49,603 bases of DNA, taken from contig NAOQ01000099.1 in assembly GCA_002751075.1 (NCBI GenBank), positions 96,418 to 146,020 on the forward strand. The letters are read 5' to 3'. The notes beneath the pieces are model-generated. The model made no database searches and was not told the DNA's origin. It worked only from the letters and a program-made list of their open reading frames with translations. Source of the stretch: Ichthyophonus hoferi (taxonomy: Eukaryota > Opisthokonta > Ichthyosporea > Ichthyophonida > Ichthyophonidae). Of this stretch, positions 34,801-49,231 are shown piece by piece (position 1 is the first letter of the stretch; each line of letters begins with the position of its first letter). Made by a program: the position numbers and the translations under genes.

Positions 34801-37085
34801 CTCATTCGCGAAGAATTTTGAATAAAAGAGCAGTGTTGCTTAATTAATAAATAGATTGTTGATTGACTGGATGGTTTTCAATCACTGACCCGGCCCCACA
34901 ACATATACATGCATACTAGATTGCTAGATCTTCCATGTGACTTTTTTAAATTACTTACTCAAAGTAACCAGAAATCGAAAACACTACATATATATATTGC
35001 ATATAAAGTACCATACCCATATTCATGTTTAATTAATTAGTGTTAGACACTATAAGTAGTAGTATAAATAGTTATATAAAGAGAATAACAAAAATAGGTA
35101 AGAAGGGGGACATATTGAGAGTAAAGTGTTGCAGTTGCAAACGATCCTACATATGTATTATGTATATATTGTAGATTTTGTTGCAACTCAAAATTTAAGC
35201 ATCTATTTGCTTCAATAATATATATATATATATCGTTAAAAGTTTATTCGGCTTGCACTCACCACGATAACAAAATACTATTCAAACATTAATATATAAC
35301 GACACGATTAAAAGGAATCATCAATACATCCCAAAACACATTGTGACTCTTTTATACTGGTCATCATATCTTCACTACGTGATAAAATAGATCAACTCGT
35401 ATGTATGCATGCATGCTTTACTTACTGGTACCACCCAAAAAAGTACTACAATCAAACAAGAAGGTTATTTTATAACATGCCAAAGCATTGGTCCCTCTAT
35501 CTAATAGCTTTTTAAGCTTAATGATTAGATTCTCCGTGTCCAGGAATTATCAATATTTTCTATTAAATAAAGTGAAGAGGGTAGAGTAATAAATATTTAT
35601 ATGAGACCAAGAATATCATAGTCAAATGCCTGTTTTCTACAATAATTAGTAAAACACACAATTTAACTCGGCTTACATGAATTCCTCACTATCTCACTAT
35701 CACTGCCAATATAATTAACTATTACAACTATATTAGTACACAGTGATGCAACCTACCTGGTTACGAGCTCCATTCCCACTGGGTCTAGGGCTTCCATTAT
35801 TAGGCCCTGCACCCTGTCCTTGAGGCTTTGCCTCTGGGCCCTCCGCTATAGGGGTGGCATCATTGGCAACAGGCTGCTAGTCAAAATAGTATATCAGTAT
35901 TGCATGTTTTAAACAATGTGTGTGATTGGCTATTATTAAGATCGCAATGAAATGAGATGGTTTGATGTAATTTGAATCAAGTTACTCTCTATATTGTTGA
36001 TTAGAAAAAGGAATAGAGAAAGATATGGATTGTAGGCCTGTTGAGAGTATGTTAAACATTGTGTTTGAACTATTTATGTGATTGCATCTACATCAATCAA
36101 GTGTAAACAGATTAGTAAAAACTTTAGTTGTTTCTTCCGAACAGGTGGTTTCAATAGATAATTTCAAAATGCAATTTTTTAAAAATAAATCAAAAAGATA
36201 ACTGTATATCTCAATGGGTTCAATACTTTTAAAAGAAAGATTTTATCGGTCAAATCTATTTACCATGCAAAAAATAATATTAATCGTACCCTTCACATCC
36301 TTGATAAAGGCAATAGTGTACAAAGAAATTCAAAAAAAGTGAGAATGCGACTTATTCTGCATGTATAGCCAGGTACTACAATATAATCATCTAGTAAAAC
36401 ATTGTATATTGTGTTTGATTGACAGATTTCCATATTTAAGAATAGGTGAGAAGTGCTAAGTAACATATAGTGAGTATAGGAAATGTCTGGTAGGTTGGTT
36501 TCTATAAAACAAACAAAAAAACAACTTGAAATAGAAAGAATATAAATAGAATAGAACAGATGATCTGCAATGCAAAGGTATGATCATTATACAAAATACC
36601 AGCACCGCGATATAACCATATCAGTGTGTACGGCATAGGTATGCATGATCTAGCCATGTATGCGGCAAGTATGATAAGAAAGGAAGTGCATTTTTTGTTG
36701 GAATCACCATAGTATATTGATACCGTATGACGGAAAGACTGGCAAGAGATGAAATGTGAAAATACGTCTGACTAAGGTCAAGAAAAAATGGTCACAAACA
36801 CGGACTGCATAATAATACGTGTTCATAACGTCATAATGTCTTAATGTGAAGTGTGCATATAGGGAGAATAAAAAAAAATAGAAAAAGAAAAAAAAAGGAA
36901 AGGAAAGACGAAAAGAAGAGGAAGATAATGAACAAGAATATGAAAAAAAAAAACCAAGAAATAGAGTCAAGGCCAAATAAACAAATAAGGCATATAATGT
37001 TGCCTATAATAGCAGTATATATGCACACCTCTTGGCTGGGTTGCTCAGTAGATGTCGGCACAGAATTTTCTTCCGTAGACATCAT
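28426..37085 (-). CDS. RBMS/Shep-like RNA-binding protein, two RRMs, 13 exons
   Basis: Single-strand RNA/DNA-binding protein like animal RBMS1-3 and Drosophila shep, likely acting in mRNA regulation. Exons: 37029-37085, 35757-35876, 34366-34595, 33370-33520, 32884-32982, 32041-32135, 31414-31492, 31190-31264, 30456-30583, 30097-30166, 29729-29777, 29161-29225, 28426-28542; all phases join to 444 aa. Order: acidic/Pro N terminus; RGG-like Gly/Arg/Tyr stretch (60-80); RRM1 with RNP2 IYIPGL (116-121) and RNP1 KGYGFVMF (155-162); RRM2 with RNP2 MYMANI (207-212) and RNP1 RGVGFARM (245-252); basic [13 protein letters not shown]; then a low-complexity Met/Gln/Pro/Gly tail. The CKGYGFV, AQKAV-ALKA-G and RGVGFAR strings are RBMS signatures. 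The ATG at 37085 follows an acceptor-like TTTTCAG, so a leader intron is likely. Intron 12 holds a dispersed repeat. Confidence 0.93.
28719..29040. repeat. Intronic dispersed repeat copy B (pair with 24956-25286)
   Basis: Lies in RBMS-like intron 12, in the same orientation as copy A. The plus-strand frame starting at the ATG at 28659 stays open through the shared core ([29 protein letters not shown]); copy A gives [18 protein letters not shown] and [11 protein letters not shown]. Confidence 0.85.
31808..31837. repeat. (TA)n microsatellite in RBMS-like intron 6
   Basis: Pure TA dinucleotide run. Confidence 0.9.
36866..36960 (+). repeat. Purine-rich A/G tract in RBMS-like intron 1
   Basis: About 95 bp almost entirely A and G on the plus strand, hence a long polypyrimidine tract in the transcript, close after the first coding exon. 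No tandem unit. Confidence 0.8.
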
Positions 37086-40000
37086 ATCTGAAAACATGAC
37101 AATCATTGGTCATCCCCTTCTCCATGTAGTACCCAGAATAGCTTAAAACAAATTGAACCAAAGAATCAAGCGCAAAACCCCACAATGTTCCAGAATGATA
37201 CTCGAAACAGCAAATAGGCAGTATAGTCAAATCATTTGGGTTATGGGCCATAAAAAAATAATTATCAGCTACGTAGAAAAATCCATGTTGATAATTAGCA
37301 TACATACCCATCATAATACTTAAAAGGGAAATATTAAATAATTTTTGAAAAGTCGCTTACAATTATGCAACAAGAAATTGGCTGTCAAACTATAGATATT
37401 GGTAGTGGTAACATACAAAAAACTATCCCTACCATACCCACATGCCTTTCTCTGTCAACCCCTGGTCAAAGAACCAAGCAGACAACAATAGGTAAACATG
37501 TTCGATCACAGTCAATAGAAAGAAAATATGCTAGTATAACACTAAACCTTTCTTATACTTCACTATAAAAATGATAAACATAAAGCAAGTTAAATTTTAC
37601 CCACATAAATATTCACATTCACGATTACATCAACAGAACAAGGGAAGTGGTGGGTATAGCTCATCGGAAAACCGTAAATTTAACGACTATAGTAGAATTA
37701 TGTAACTCGAGTATCTAGTTGACTTAAAACAAACAAAACAATACACTTTCCCAGTCTGTGATTGATTACATGCATGGTATGTTTGGAGTAAGTTCTTAAA
37801 ATTTATAGTCTTTCGGGTCGGTTGTTGTAGGTAGAAGGTAAAGTAATCATAATCGTGAGTGATCCTTTAGGAAATGTACAGATAAATCAATCATGCAGGA
37901 AAAGCCTTTATTGTGTAGTTGTGCAAGCAGCGGACTATAAGTAAAATCACTAGGCGTGATGGGTTGAATGGATTGAAAACATAATGCAAGAAATATGTAG
38001 AACAAGGAGAAGGGCTTACCTCAGTTACACTAAAAATGGGTCAAATTTCTTTCCGACTATCTTTTACTGAGTACTGTAGCTCACAAATACTCCAAATAAT
38101 AAATAAATAACACCAATATTTCCTATAAATAATAATCCGTATATATACACATAAGTACGTACATAAATTATTAATTCATAATGATACAAGCAAGCAACAA
38201 AAATATAAGATAAGGAAAAAAAATAAGCTGTAGAAATAAGATGGGAGGGTATATTATCGCCTTGCCTGATAGGGAAGGAAAAAAACGAAAAATAGGCTTG
38301 ATTTCCTACCATCCTCCAATAAAAACACGCTTTTAAAAGTCAAAAATGATTGCCGCGCTTTGAATCGTGATAAATTGCGACACTTAAATTGCCAATGAGT
38401 CAGTTAATTTTATCGGGGATTTTTGTTTTTCGTTTATTTAATTTATATTTTATTTCAAATTTTTATGCTTAAAATTGATTTTGATAGCAGCTATTGTTGC
38501 TTTTAATGATTTTTTTTATTAATAAAATCTTGATGTTTTCAACGTGGTATTGTGTTTGTAGAGTATATGACTTGACAAAATGGACGAAAATGTGACTTTT
38601 CGTGAGGAATATAAATAGAGCCCAGTTTTGTTACAACAACAATAAAAAAAAACATCTCCTTAATGACTCAATTAATTTTGACCGCAAATGCTTTAATACG
38701 TAACTAAAAGTGTCGTGCGCGGAAATGCGACTTTCATATGTAAGTATGTAAGTGCATTGGTACTTTATATTTCATGACGTCCATACATAGCCAGTGCATA
38801 CGTGACATACGGAACAACGAATATTAATATATCGCATTTAGTTGTATACTGCCGGTAAGTACTAAGAATAAACTGCGCTGGAATACCCTCACTACTTTTG
38901 ATGGAGAAAATAATATTAAGTTCTAAATCAGGCGCTTTGCCAGGCACTTTGTCAGGCACCATGGATTGGCATAATGAAAGCTACCCGACTTGGCTAAAAT
39001 GACGTAGTCTTCTCCGCCCGGGTCTTGGCCTGTCAACCTAAATACATAAATACATGTCGTCATAAAAATATATAAAGTTAAGTTACAAGCAATTGGGAAA
39101 TCCGTTTAGATATCTATGGATATGTTGATTAACTTTCTAAAAATATATAAATATAGAAAACATATTAACGATGTGCATATATGTATATGCACAGTAGGCA
39201 AATTTTACGCTCACCAAATCCTTCTCCAATCGTTAGCCCAGAAAAATATAATAGCCAATGGCTATGAGGAAGTCTGAGCCACCCGGTACTATGAAATATT
39301 CTCTATATGCTTGATAAGAAGATGCACCGAATTGGCTACCAGGATCGCTCACCTATTGGCTGATATGGTAATCTAATCTGATCATCATGCGGTAGTTTAT
39401 AAAGGTTAATGCCTTATTCTCAATTATATTTCAAGCTTTTTTTTCAACACAAAGAAAAATATTTGAAAAATTCTTTTCAATATTTTGAAAACATTTGTGA
39501 ATAAATGAGTTTATTTATAATAAGTAAATAAATGAAGTTATGTTATTTCTACCCCCTTAGCGGGTTTGATTTTCACGAATCATTACACAGAGAATCGGAT
39601 CAATTTGCAAAAAAACAATTCCGAACTTATACTGCAATTAAGGACTTGCGCGCTTATCCTGATCTTTAAACGAGATAATAATTGATGTGCTGAGCTGGTA
39701 ATTGCTATACAGGCTAAATTGTCAAGTCAATTAGTATGGCCAGAACCCAACTCAGAATGATCAATCAAATAGCACTTGGCTTGGAATCTGTTTATAGTTG
39801 CTTGATAATCAATGAGTTTAATTCTTTACATATTTAAGACCATGCTTTCTATTAGATAATATTTCGATTGCAAAATATCAACCAGTTTGTTCAAAACCGA
39901 AATTCAGGTGTAATATTTTTCTGTAAGAGTTCCCATTGTGCTTTTGTATGTTTTTAAACTGCACGTACAAACTTCCAGTTTCTAAGTTTCCAATTTTGGA

Positions 40001-42543
40001 TAATTATTAGTGCAATTCTACAAGCAGGTTTAGGTTTTTCGTTTTCTCTACTAAAATAATCTCAGAATGGTGTATAGTTGTGAGTATATATTAGTTTGAA
40101 GTCATTTATTGCCTTTTTTAAGATTATGAAAATAGTATATGCAGATGATTCTGTCTTAACAGCTAATATAAATACAAATGAGTTGCATTAACATGCAATA
40201 CACTACTTATTGATTTTAACCCGTCTTTGCTAGTTCATCCATTATGGGTGACAGCTGTATTTGCAAGCTGAAAAACACATAAAGGCAAAAAGTGCTTTAT
40301 TTAGTATAGTTGAAGGAAATTGCAAGGCAGGACCTTTTACAAACCGAAACCTTTTGTTTTCTTTAATATTTCTTTTTACCGTGGGTATTATTTTTCGGTT
40401 AACACCTGTAAAGCTGTGTTCAATAATCTAAATGGGACCGTTCATAAATATTCTTATCGACTAATACAATTCATGAAAGATAACAGAGACCCACTAGGAG
40501 TGTCTGATCCTATTTTGACTACAGTGTACATATTTGAATGGTTCATTCGCCAATTCACTAAGTAAGTGCCTGTAAACTATGTATCGGCAAATCAATTTGA
40601 ACTATGTGTTTCATCTTGTACCAGTATGTAATGGTGAAAACCAATAAATATGCGTTTCAACTTCGGATTGGTTTGTGATAAAAATGAGAGACACCAATAG
40701 GTATATACATAAAGTTCTGATCAGTTGCGGTATATATATATATATATGGAAATACTTAACCACTAGGTCATAGACCAGTAGTTTTAACACTTCCAGTTGA
40801 CCTTAATAGGTAACTACAACCGAATGTCAAAAATGTGGTAATAATAACAAGGAATAATCTGTCTAAGCCTGGTGAAGAATTTAATTCCAGCATTAATCGA
40901 TAAAACAACAGTTATCAATAACTTAGCATTAAAAGATTAATTAAATTAAGGTAAAACTGGCTTTCACATCAAAGTTGTATATGTAGCTAGATTCGACACT
41001 TGTCTTATACAACGAAGGGAATGGAACGTCGTTGTCGATACACCCTAGGTGTTCTGAAACTACATGACGAGAATATGAGCTATAGGTACAGAAATGACAT
41101 GGTTTAAAATGACAATAATCACCATTCATTGTTGTCAAATTATTGAATAGTTTATATATGGTATGCCGAGTCTTAATGAGTAGAAGGATTTTCGTCTGCT
41201 AATGCATTGCAATACGCAGCTTTAATGAGACTAGGTATTAAGCTTAAGGGTTGCTGGAACAGAAACCATCGTCATTTCTGCCTTAAGATCATCTAGCACT
41301 TTTCCCATATCAGCATAGGAACCATCCGTACTTCTTAGTTGATTCAAACTTACGAAGACGCACTAGCATTGTGAAGTGAACTGTATTGTTGTTGTTAATC
41401 AAAACCAGCTCGATCTAATTTACTCAAATCAATCTAGTAATATCGTATAGCTATGTCTAATCTAAATAATAGGTTAATAGGTTATTTTCTAATCTTGGTA
41501 CGCGGCTCATTAAATTAGCATGCACCAATTAATTACGCTATTTATCATTACATGGTAAGCGTGAACTGTACATGACACTATTTTCACGTTTATACGCTGA
41601 CTCTTAGCTACATCACATTGACTCTTATGCGCCGGGTCAGGATACTGTGGCAATCTATATGGTCGTAACATCAAATAAAAAAATTCATTTTTCATTTTGA
41701 TTTCCTACTTGTAATCGCGCGTTTTACTGTTCAATATGGATGAAATCATATCTACAATACCAGCTGAAACTTACAGAAAATATTAGGATTTAAAATATAT
41801 ATTAGAACTAATTTGTTCTAAAAAATACTTTTATCTGGCTTGATGGAATCCAGTTAGGAATATGCCAACTACTCAAAATTTCATTGGTTTCTTCTCAATA
41901 TAAACACATGGTTAATAGCATTTTATGCACAGTATTCCATTGGTGTGCTCACATAACAAAAGTTTCTCTAATTTCTATTGGAAACATGCTTATCCAACTG
42001 TATGCATATAACAATATGCCTTGGAGTTTCATAATAGAAAAGGGAAAACAAGTCGCTATCTATGTGCTACGTTGGAAAGGGCAAGTGTAAAACTAAAAAA
42101 ACATGAAACATTAAATCACCAATAATGTAAAAAATATGACATTGAATACCTTCTCTATTACAATTCATCCTATCAACAGGATCCGAAAGTATAAAAAACG
42201 TAGTAAGAAATTCTTGTCGAGATTCAAACCATGTGCTTGATTGAGTGAAATCAAAATTTTATATTAGCAGCAGGAGCGTTTCGAAAGGGCATTGTGGACT
42301 GATACCATCAAGTTTAGGTCATTCACAATAAGAGAATGTCCAAAAGATAGAAAAAAGAAACTAGATAGAATACGAAGCAATATCTGTAATTTGGAGATGA
42401 AATCAAATATGTTTCAGACTGTAATAGAATATCCAAAATAATTATGATATTAATAATGAGTTAAGATATGAAATAAACCACAAACAATTACCACTATGAA
42501 TCAGCTAGGCACGGCTAAAGTACACATACAATATCTTTTATAA
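37086..42543. other. Intergenic region without a confident gene
   Basis: About 5.4 kb between the RBMS-like start and the SAHH 3' end. The minus-strand frame 37045-37314 is open for 89 codons and overlaps the RBMS first exon, but its composition is random-like (rich in Cys, Trp, His, Tyr). Two short coding-like pieces at 38960-39352 are listed separately. A minus-strand piece near 41240-41330 (YADMGKVLDDLKAEM) looks coding-like but has no recognisable partner exon. Confidence 0.5.
38960..39352 (-). other. Two coding-like pieces with a shared PGG-D-(F/Y)-I-A motif
   Basis: At 38960-39036 the minus strand reads GQDPGGEDYVILAKSGSF; at 39233-39352 it reads REYFIVPGGSDFLIAIGYY before a stop. The two are weakly alike in protein and DNA, so they may be diverged copies. 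YVILAKSG resembles the start of DUF3494 ice-binding-type domains, but the rest of the fold is absent and the match is too short for a family call. An intron joining 39233-area sequence to 39028 (phase 1) is possible. Treat as unresolved remnants. Confidence 0.2.
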
Positions 42544-42549
42544 TTTATT
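42544..42549 (-). terminator. Candidate poly(A) signal of SAHH
   Basis: AATAAA on the minus strand, 78 nt after the stop codon of the SAHH gene. Confidence 0.6.
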
Positions 42550-42626
42550 TGATTTATACAGTGGTAAAAACTTATCACCTGTACGAATTTATATATACAA
42601 GAGATGTGGATTAAACCACAAATCGT

Positions 42627-44580
<1,954 letters not shown>

Positions 44581-44675
44581 CTTTAAAATAGCCAAAAAAA
44601 AAAAGACACTAACACTTTCCAAACAGATGCTTCCGGTAAATAAAGCCTTTCACTCCAAGAAATTAGTTAAAGCGT

Positions 44676-44680
44676 ATTGG
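44676..44680 (-). promoter_or_regulatory. CCAAT box upstream of SAHH
   Basis: CCAAT on the minus strand (within CAGCCAATACG), 96 nt upstream of the SAHH ATG. No TATA box is obvious between it and the start. Confidence 0.5.
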
Positions 44681-47600
44681 CTGTAAAAGTTCTTTATTTT
44701 GATAACATGATTTTAGACGAATAGATTTTTAAAGTATGCAAAACCTGGTTACTGGGGTAAGATTGTAAAACATTTTATGTTTTTCCTAATGTTCAATTTT
44801 TTTATAGAAAATATTTTAAAAAACATTTAGTTCTATTAAAAATTAATAACTGAAAAAAAAAATAACAAAATTTTAATTTAAAAGCAGATGTTATAATATT
44901 CTTCTCAATCAAATAAATGGCAAACTCTATACTGTGCCCCAACATGCATCAACGTCATACTACAGTGCAATGATTAGTGAATAATCATGTATTATTCCAA
45001 ATATATATATGCGGTTTTGCTTAGGTGATTGGTTATTTTTGGATTTTCACAGGAATCGAGGATATCTTGTTTTGGCACAATTTATTCCCTTTATAGTCCA
45101 ATAAAGTAACAAAAAGAAGATAACATAAAATATGATCAAAATTTTAAAATTGGTGATTGGTAAGAAAATAAAAACAGATGTGCAATTGAGATTCACTACA
45201 AAAAAATAAAATGATTTAGACATCTCAGTAAAACTTTGCTCTATTTTATGATGTGCAATTACATTTAAGATCTTATGACTATATTGCTTACTTATCTGTA
45301 ATGTTATTTCGATTACGTCTTGCTCCCAATCTCGCCCTGCAGAGGGAAAATATGGACGAGTCCTTTCCTTGGTATGGGAGTAGATTGTTGATCTACGATT
45401 GCTACCAGTGATCTTATTTTAGAGTTAATGGGAAGATTGGATTTGTTTGTATCGAAAAAAAGATTCTATTGGACATGTGTAGGCAAGTCTATAGCTAATA
45501 AACATCTTAAGATAACATAAGAGCAGTGACTCATCATTAGGCGGCGACATACGAGCAAATTGTTCCGATGATGAGTTAATATAACGCATCAACATCTCGA
45601 CCCTTCTTTATTTTCTTGACAAGAGATATAAATTCGTTCCATAATTATTAGATTGTCCACAGCCTAAAAGTCAAAATGCTTCGGGAATGTTTTCTTGTAA
45701 TGCTCTTCTTACTGAAGGGCTAGTGGAGCAAAAATTATTCCTGAGGTATTAGGCACCTGGACAGTAATTCATCTTTAAGTCTCTATTTCCTTACATATAA
45801 TCTGGAAGGAAGACCAATGCCAATGAGATCTAATACATTAAGTGATCGATATGTGACGTTTCAATAGCATCATATTACTATGTTTGGCATTTAAAAGAGA
45901 TTCGCAATTTATTCCAGTAATTTAGTCATATGCCTTATTCTTCATTGGTTGGTTGTCGGAGTTTATTTGATTAGCATGCCCCAAATCATGCTTACATTGA
46001 CAACATTCACGTTCACGACGTAGCCGGGAACCACCAAATTTCATTAGTTAAGAAATACGTCATAGTATTACATTATGGACTGTTAAATCACCCTCCATGT
46101 CAGGCTGGGGTATATATAGTGCATTAATACACATTTTTTTCTTCCTGTGTCCTTCTTTCTATCAGGATGTAGCTGGAACATCATCACTTACACATAATAT
46201 ATCACCCTGGCGGTTAATTGTTTTAGGTAGGCCCTAGTAACCCTTCAACAACTGCCGGCCCAATAAAACATGCGAATTTATTGGTTATCATTGAAACCCC
46301 TAGAGACAAAAGAAATTTTCTTTTATATATATATATAGCCAATGTACTTATCCTATTCTTGCAACATTATTCTTATCTTTTTTCAAAAAAAACATTCGAT
46401 CGCGTTATATTCCTGCAATTATACGTCGCATCTCAAAGGTATTTATAAGCCAATCAGGGAAAACGAGAATTTCTATAGAATGTAACTAAAAACCCCATTT
46501 GCTTGTTATTACGCCATACCATCGCCATAACAATGCATTGTACAACCAAAGCTTGAGGGATTTATTGTGAAGCTATTTTGTACTTAGAATCGTAGCTTAG
46601 TTTCATAAATGCTTCAATTTTTTTTTTTAAAAAAAAACATTAAAAACCACAGCTTTTTCCTGTCACTGGAAGCCAGGCCATTATATACAAATGCATAGCT
46701 AGAGATAGTCGTTATCTGATTAAATAGGCTGTGCATAGATATATATTTTTAAGAGACAGTGAGACATCTTTTGTTTTGATATAAGATTAGAAATGAACGG
46801 AGGTTGATTGTATCAATATTTAGTTAGCTACCTCGTTGGTGTAGTTACTTACAGATTATGTGTTGACAAATCAACCTATCAGGTTGAAAAATATTATGTA
46901 ATTAAAGTATTCTACAACTAAATCTTTATGCAACTAACTAATCTTGGGTATAAGATAATATGAATCGATTAGTTATCTAATAAGATTTAATTAAGGCGTT
47001 GAAATCGTTTGATCAGCGGCCAATCTATGATCCTTGTATCTAATCCTCTTTAATGGCGTTTAGGAGTCGTACGAGGTGCTCCTTTCATTCCACACTTCAC
47101 CCCAAGATCGGGTATACTGCTACTGCATGTCCCACAATAAAAATGTGACATATTTACTACCACGTAGGATACTAGATATATACAGAAAGAACTATATTGA
47201 GAGAGCACTCCTATCTGCGTAATTGAAACTAAAATAAAACACTTAATCTATTTATTGCTGAATAGATAGTTTAGGCCTATTACTGTCCAACATCGCTTAA
47301 CAATTGATCGGATGGGGCCTGGCCTGCAGCTCTAAATCTAGGGCAATAATAGTGGCACAATAGTTAATATGTTGAGATGTAGTTAAAATTATGTATTCAT
47401 TTATTCCCTATTACGCTTACACGACAGGTCATGGCTTTAGCTTGATCGCATAAGCCCTGTATGCATGGTTTCTATTTTTTGAGCTTAGTATAAGATAGAA
47501 GTTTAATGACGCGGTATAGAATTAATATAATGTGACTCAACACTCTACAGCAACAGTACTAAAGAATAGCCCGATTTAATACATTATTAAGGGTTGATAT

Positions 47601-48510
47601 GGTCTAATCAATGTTACTGTAACTAACTAATAAATCAGTTAAATGAGATGGTATACATACTTAAATATGCTTATCAAGCCATACATTTCATACCGCAAGG
47701 GAACTAACTAAGCCCATGATTTTGCGTTTACATGTGTCCTGTAGTTTCCTATACTTAATACATTCCAGTTTGGTCATTGTTTCTACTGGCTTTTTGCCAA
47801 AAATTCTATTATCCAGATCTCATCCTGATTGGCGACCGTCACATCCTATTCCCAGAAATATCACCTTTGCAAATTCTTGCTTGTTCTATTTAAGATAGTT
47901 CATTGGATGCCAGATGTTGACTGCTCAGTCGAAAGATCAGTAATTTTTGTCTACCTGACCTTATGCTTACACCTTCCCACGCACTGAGAATGCTGGATTT
48001 CTTTGATTGTATCATGTGATATCGAGCTAGGAAGAATTAATTGATATGAATGGGCAGATCATCCTCCTCTTTCCAATAGATTTACTTAAATAGAACGAAA
48101 ATGCGGTACCTACATAATAGCATAGAGAAACAGTGTGTACAGATCAAGTTCTTGGTTGAGTCACATCTTATTCTTAACTTGTAATCAACCATGCAGTTAT
48201 AAATCATAGTCTTTCTTGCTTGTCATCTTAAAATGCATATAATTTGTTATAAAATTATACTATGCCTAATGAATTAGACTTTACAAAGTAATCTAGTTTT
48301 ATGGTAGAAGAAGATGGTATGAAGTAACCATTCATATTTATTAGCGAGGGAGCCAATATTCGTGCTTGCATATTACAATCCAAGCTGGTACACTCTCAGT
48401 GTCATCAGAATGATTACGGATGAGTACTGTACTCTGTAGTTTAATAATACATATCAATATTTTTACAGGACCGCTAACCACAGATGAGTAAGAAGTTTCA
48501 ATTAAAGCCC
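44681..48510. other. AT-rich intergenic region
   Basis: About 3.8 kb upstream of SAHH. I see no gene, tRNA or rRNA. A TATATATAG near 46112 is TATA-like but is followed by no convincing open frame. A 9-bp inverted repeat (ACTCATCAT/ATGATGAGT) lies at about 45529-45577. Confidence 0.55.
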
Positions 48511-48537
48511 AGATAATGCGTAGATCAATGATTGTGA
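48511..48537 (+). repeat. Dispersed repeat family copy
   Basis: GTAGATCAATGATTGTGA with the upstream CGCTAACCACAGATGAGTAAG block matches 20606-20656 in order and orientation, with about 20 extra bases between the blocks. Confidence 0.65.
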
Positions 48538-48596
48538 CCCAATATTAGTTAATTGATAAAACCTTTAATTGTAAAGAGTTGGTATATTTGTTCTAC

Positions 48597-48809
48597 AGGA
48601 GTTTGTAGTAGTTCTGTCGACTTACCCACAGTTCTTCGGGATTTCAAATTAATTTTTGTAAATAATCGTTGAGTTTTCTGGACTAGCAGTAGCAACAACT
48701 AATTGGTTTGATCAACTTTCTAGTCCAGAAAACTCAACGATTGTTTACAAAAATTAATTTGAAATCCCGAAGAACTGTGTGCAAGTCGATAGAACTACCA
48801 CAAATTCCT
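48597..48809. repeat. Long inverted repeat (foldback), 90-bp arms
   Basis: Arms 48597-48686 and 48720-48809 are inverted copies with 84 of 90 matching positions, around a 33-bp spacer. The inner 55 bp differ at one position, while five differences lie in the outer 35 bp. Such a structure would form a long hairpin in RNA or single-stranded DNA. It may be a foldback/MITE-type element or a palindromic rearrangement of an element end. Confidence 0.95.
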
Positions 48810-49231
48810 ATAGGGTTATAGATCAACGCGTTTCCACTGCAAAGCAGCTCAGTTACACACAGGATGACAAGTCTCTGGCCGTTCAGGACAAGCGGCAACT
48901 CAACGCTCTACAAAACGAAATCTTTTACTTCGTTCCATTTATCCACAGGAATAGCAGTTTTGACAACACAAGGAGTATCTTTTGTCAACTCCCTTGCAAA
49001 CCTTCATCTTTCAAATGTTCTCCAAAAATAACTTGCCAGCATTACAGACTTTTTTGATTACTCAGAACGCTCGCCGTTCAACAGGGCCAGTCCAAATATG
49101 ATGGATATGGACTAAACAACATTTGAATATGGGTTGTGACCACAAGACACTCCATTACCAGAATTTACAACCCTGAAAATAGCTTATCTCTAAGTTGAGT
49201 TACACGCTACTACTAAGTGACATGAAGACAT

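Noticed and set aside
37045-37314. 89-codon minus-strand frame upstream of the RBMS-like start
   Set aside because: Composition is random-like, it overlaps the real first coding exon in another frame, and no donor joins it plausibly to the gene.
40320-40565. 81-codon plus-strand frame
   Set aside because: No recognisable motif, no promoter or splice context; consistent with chance in AT-rich DNA.
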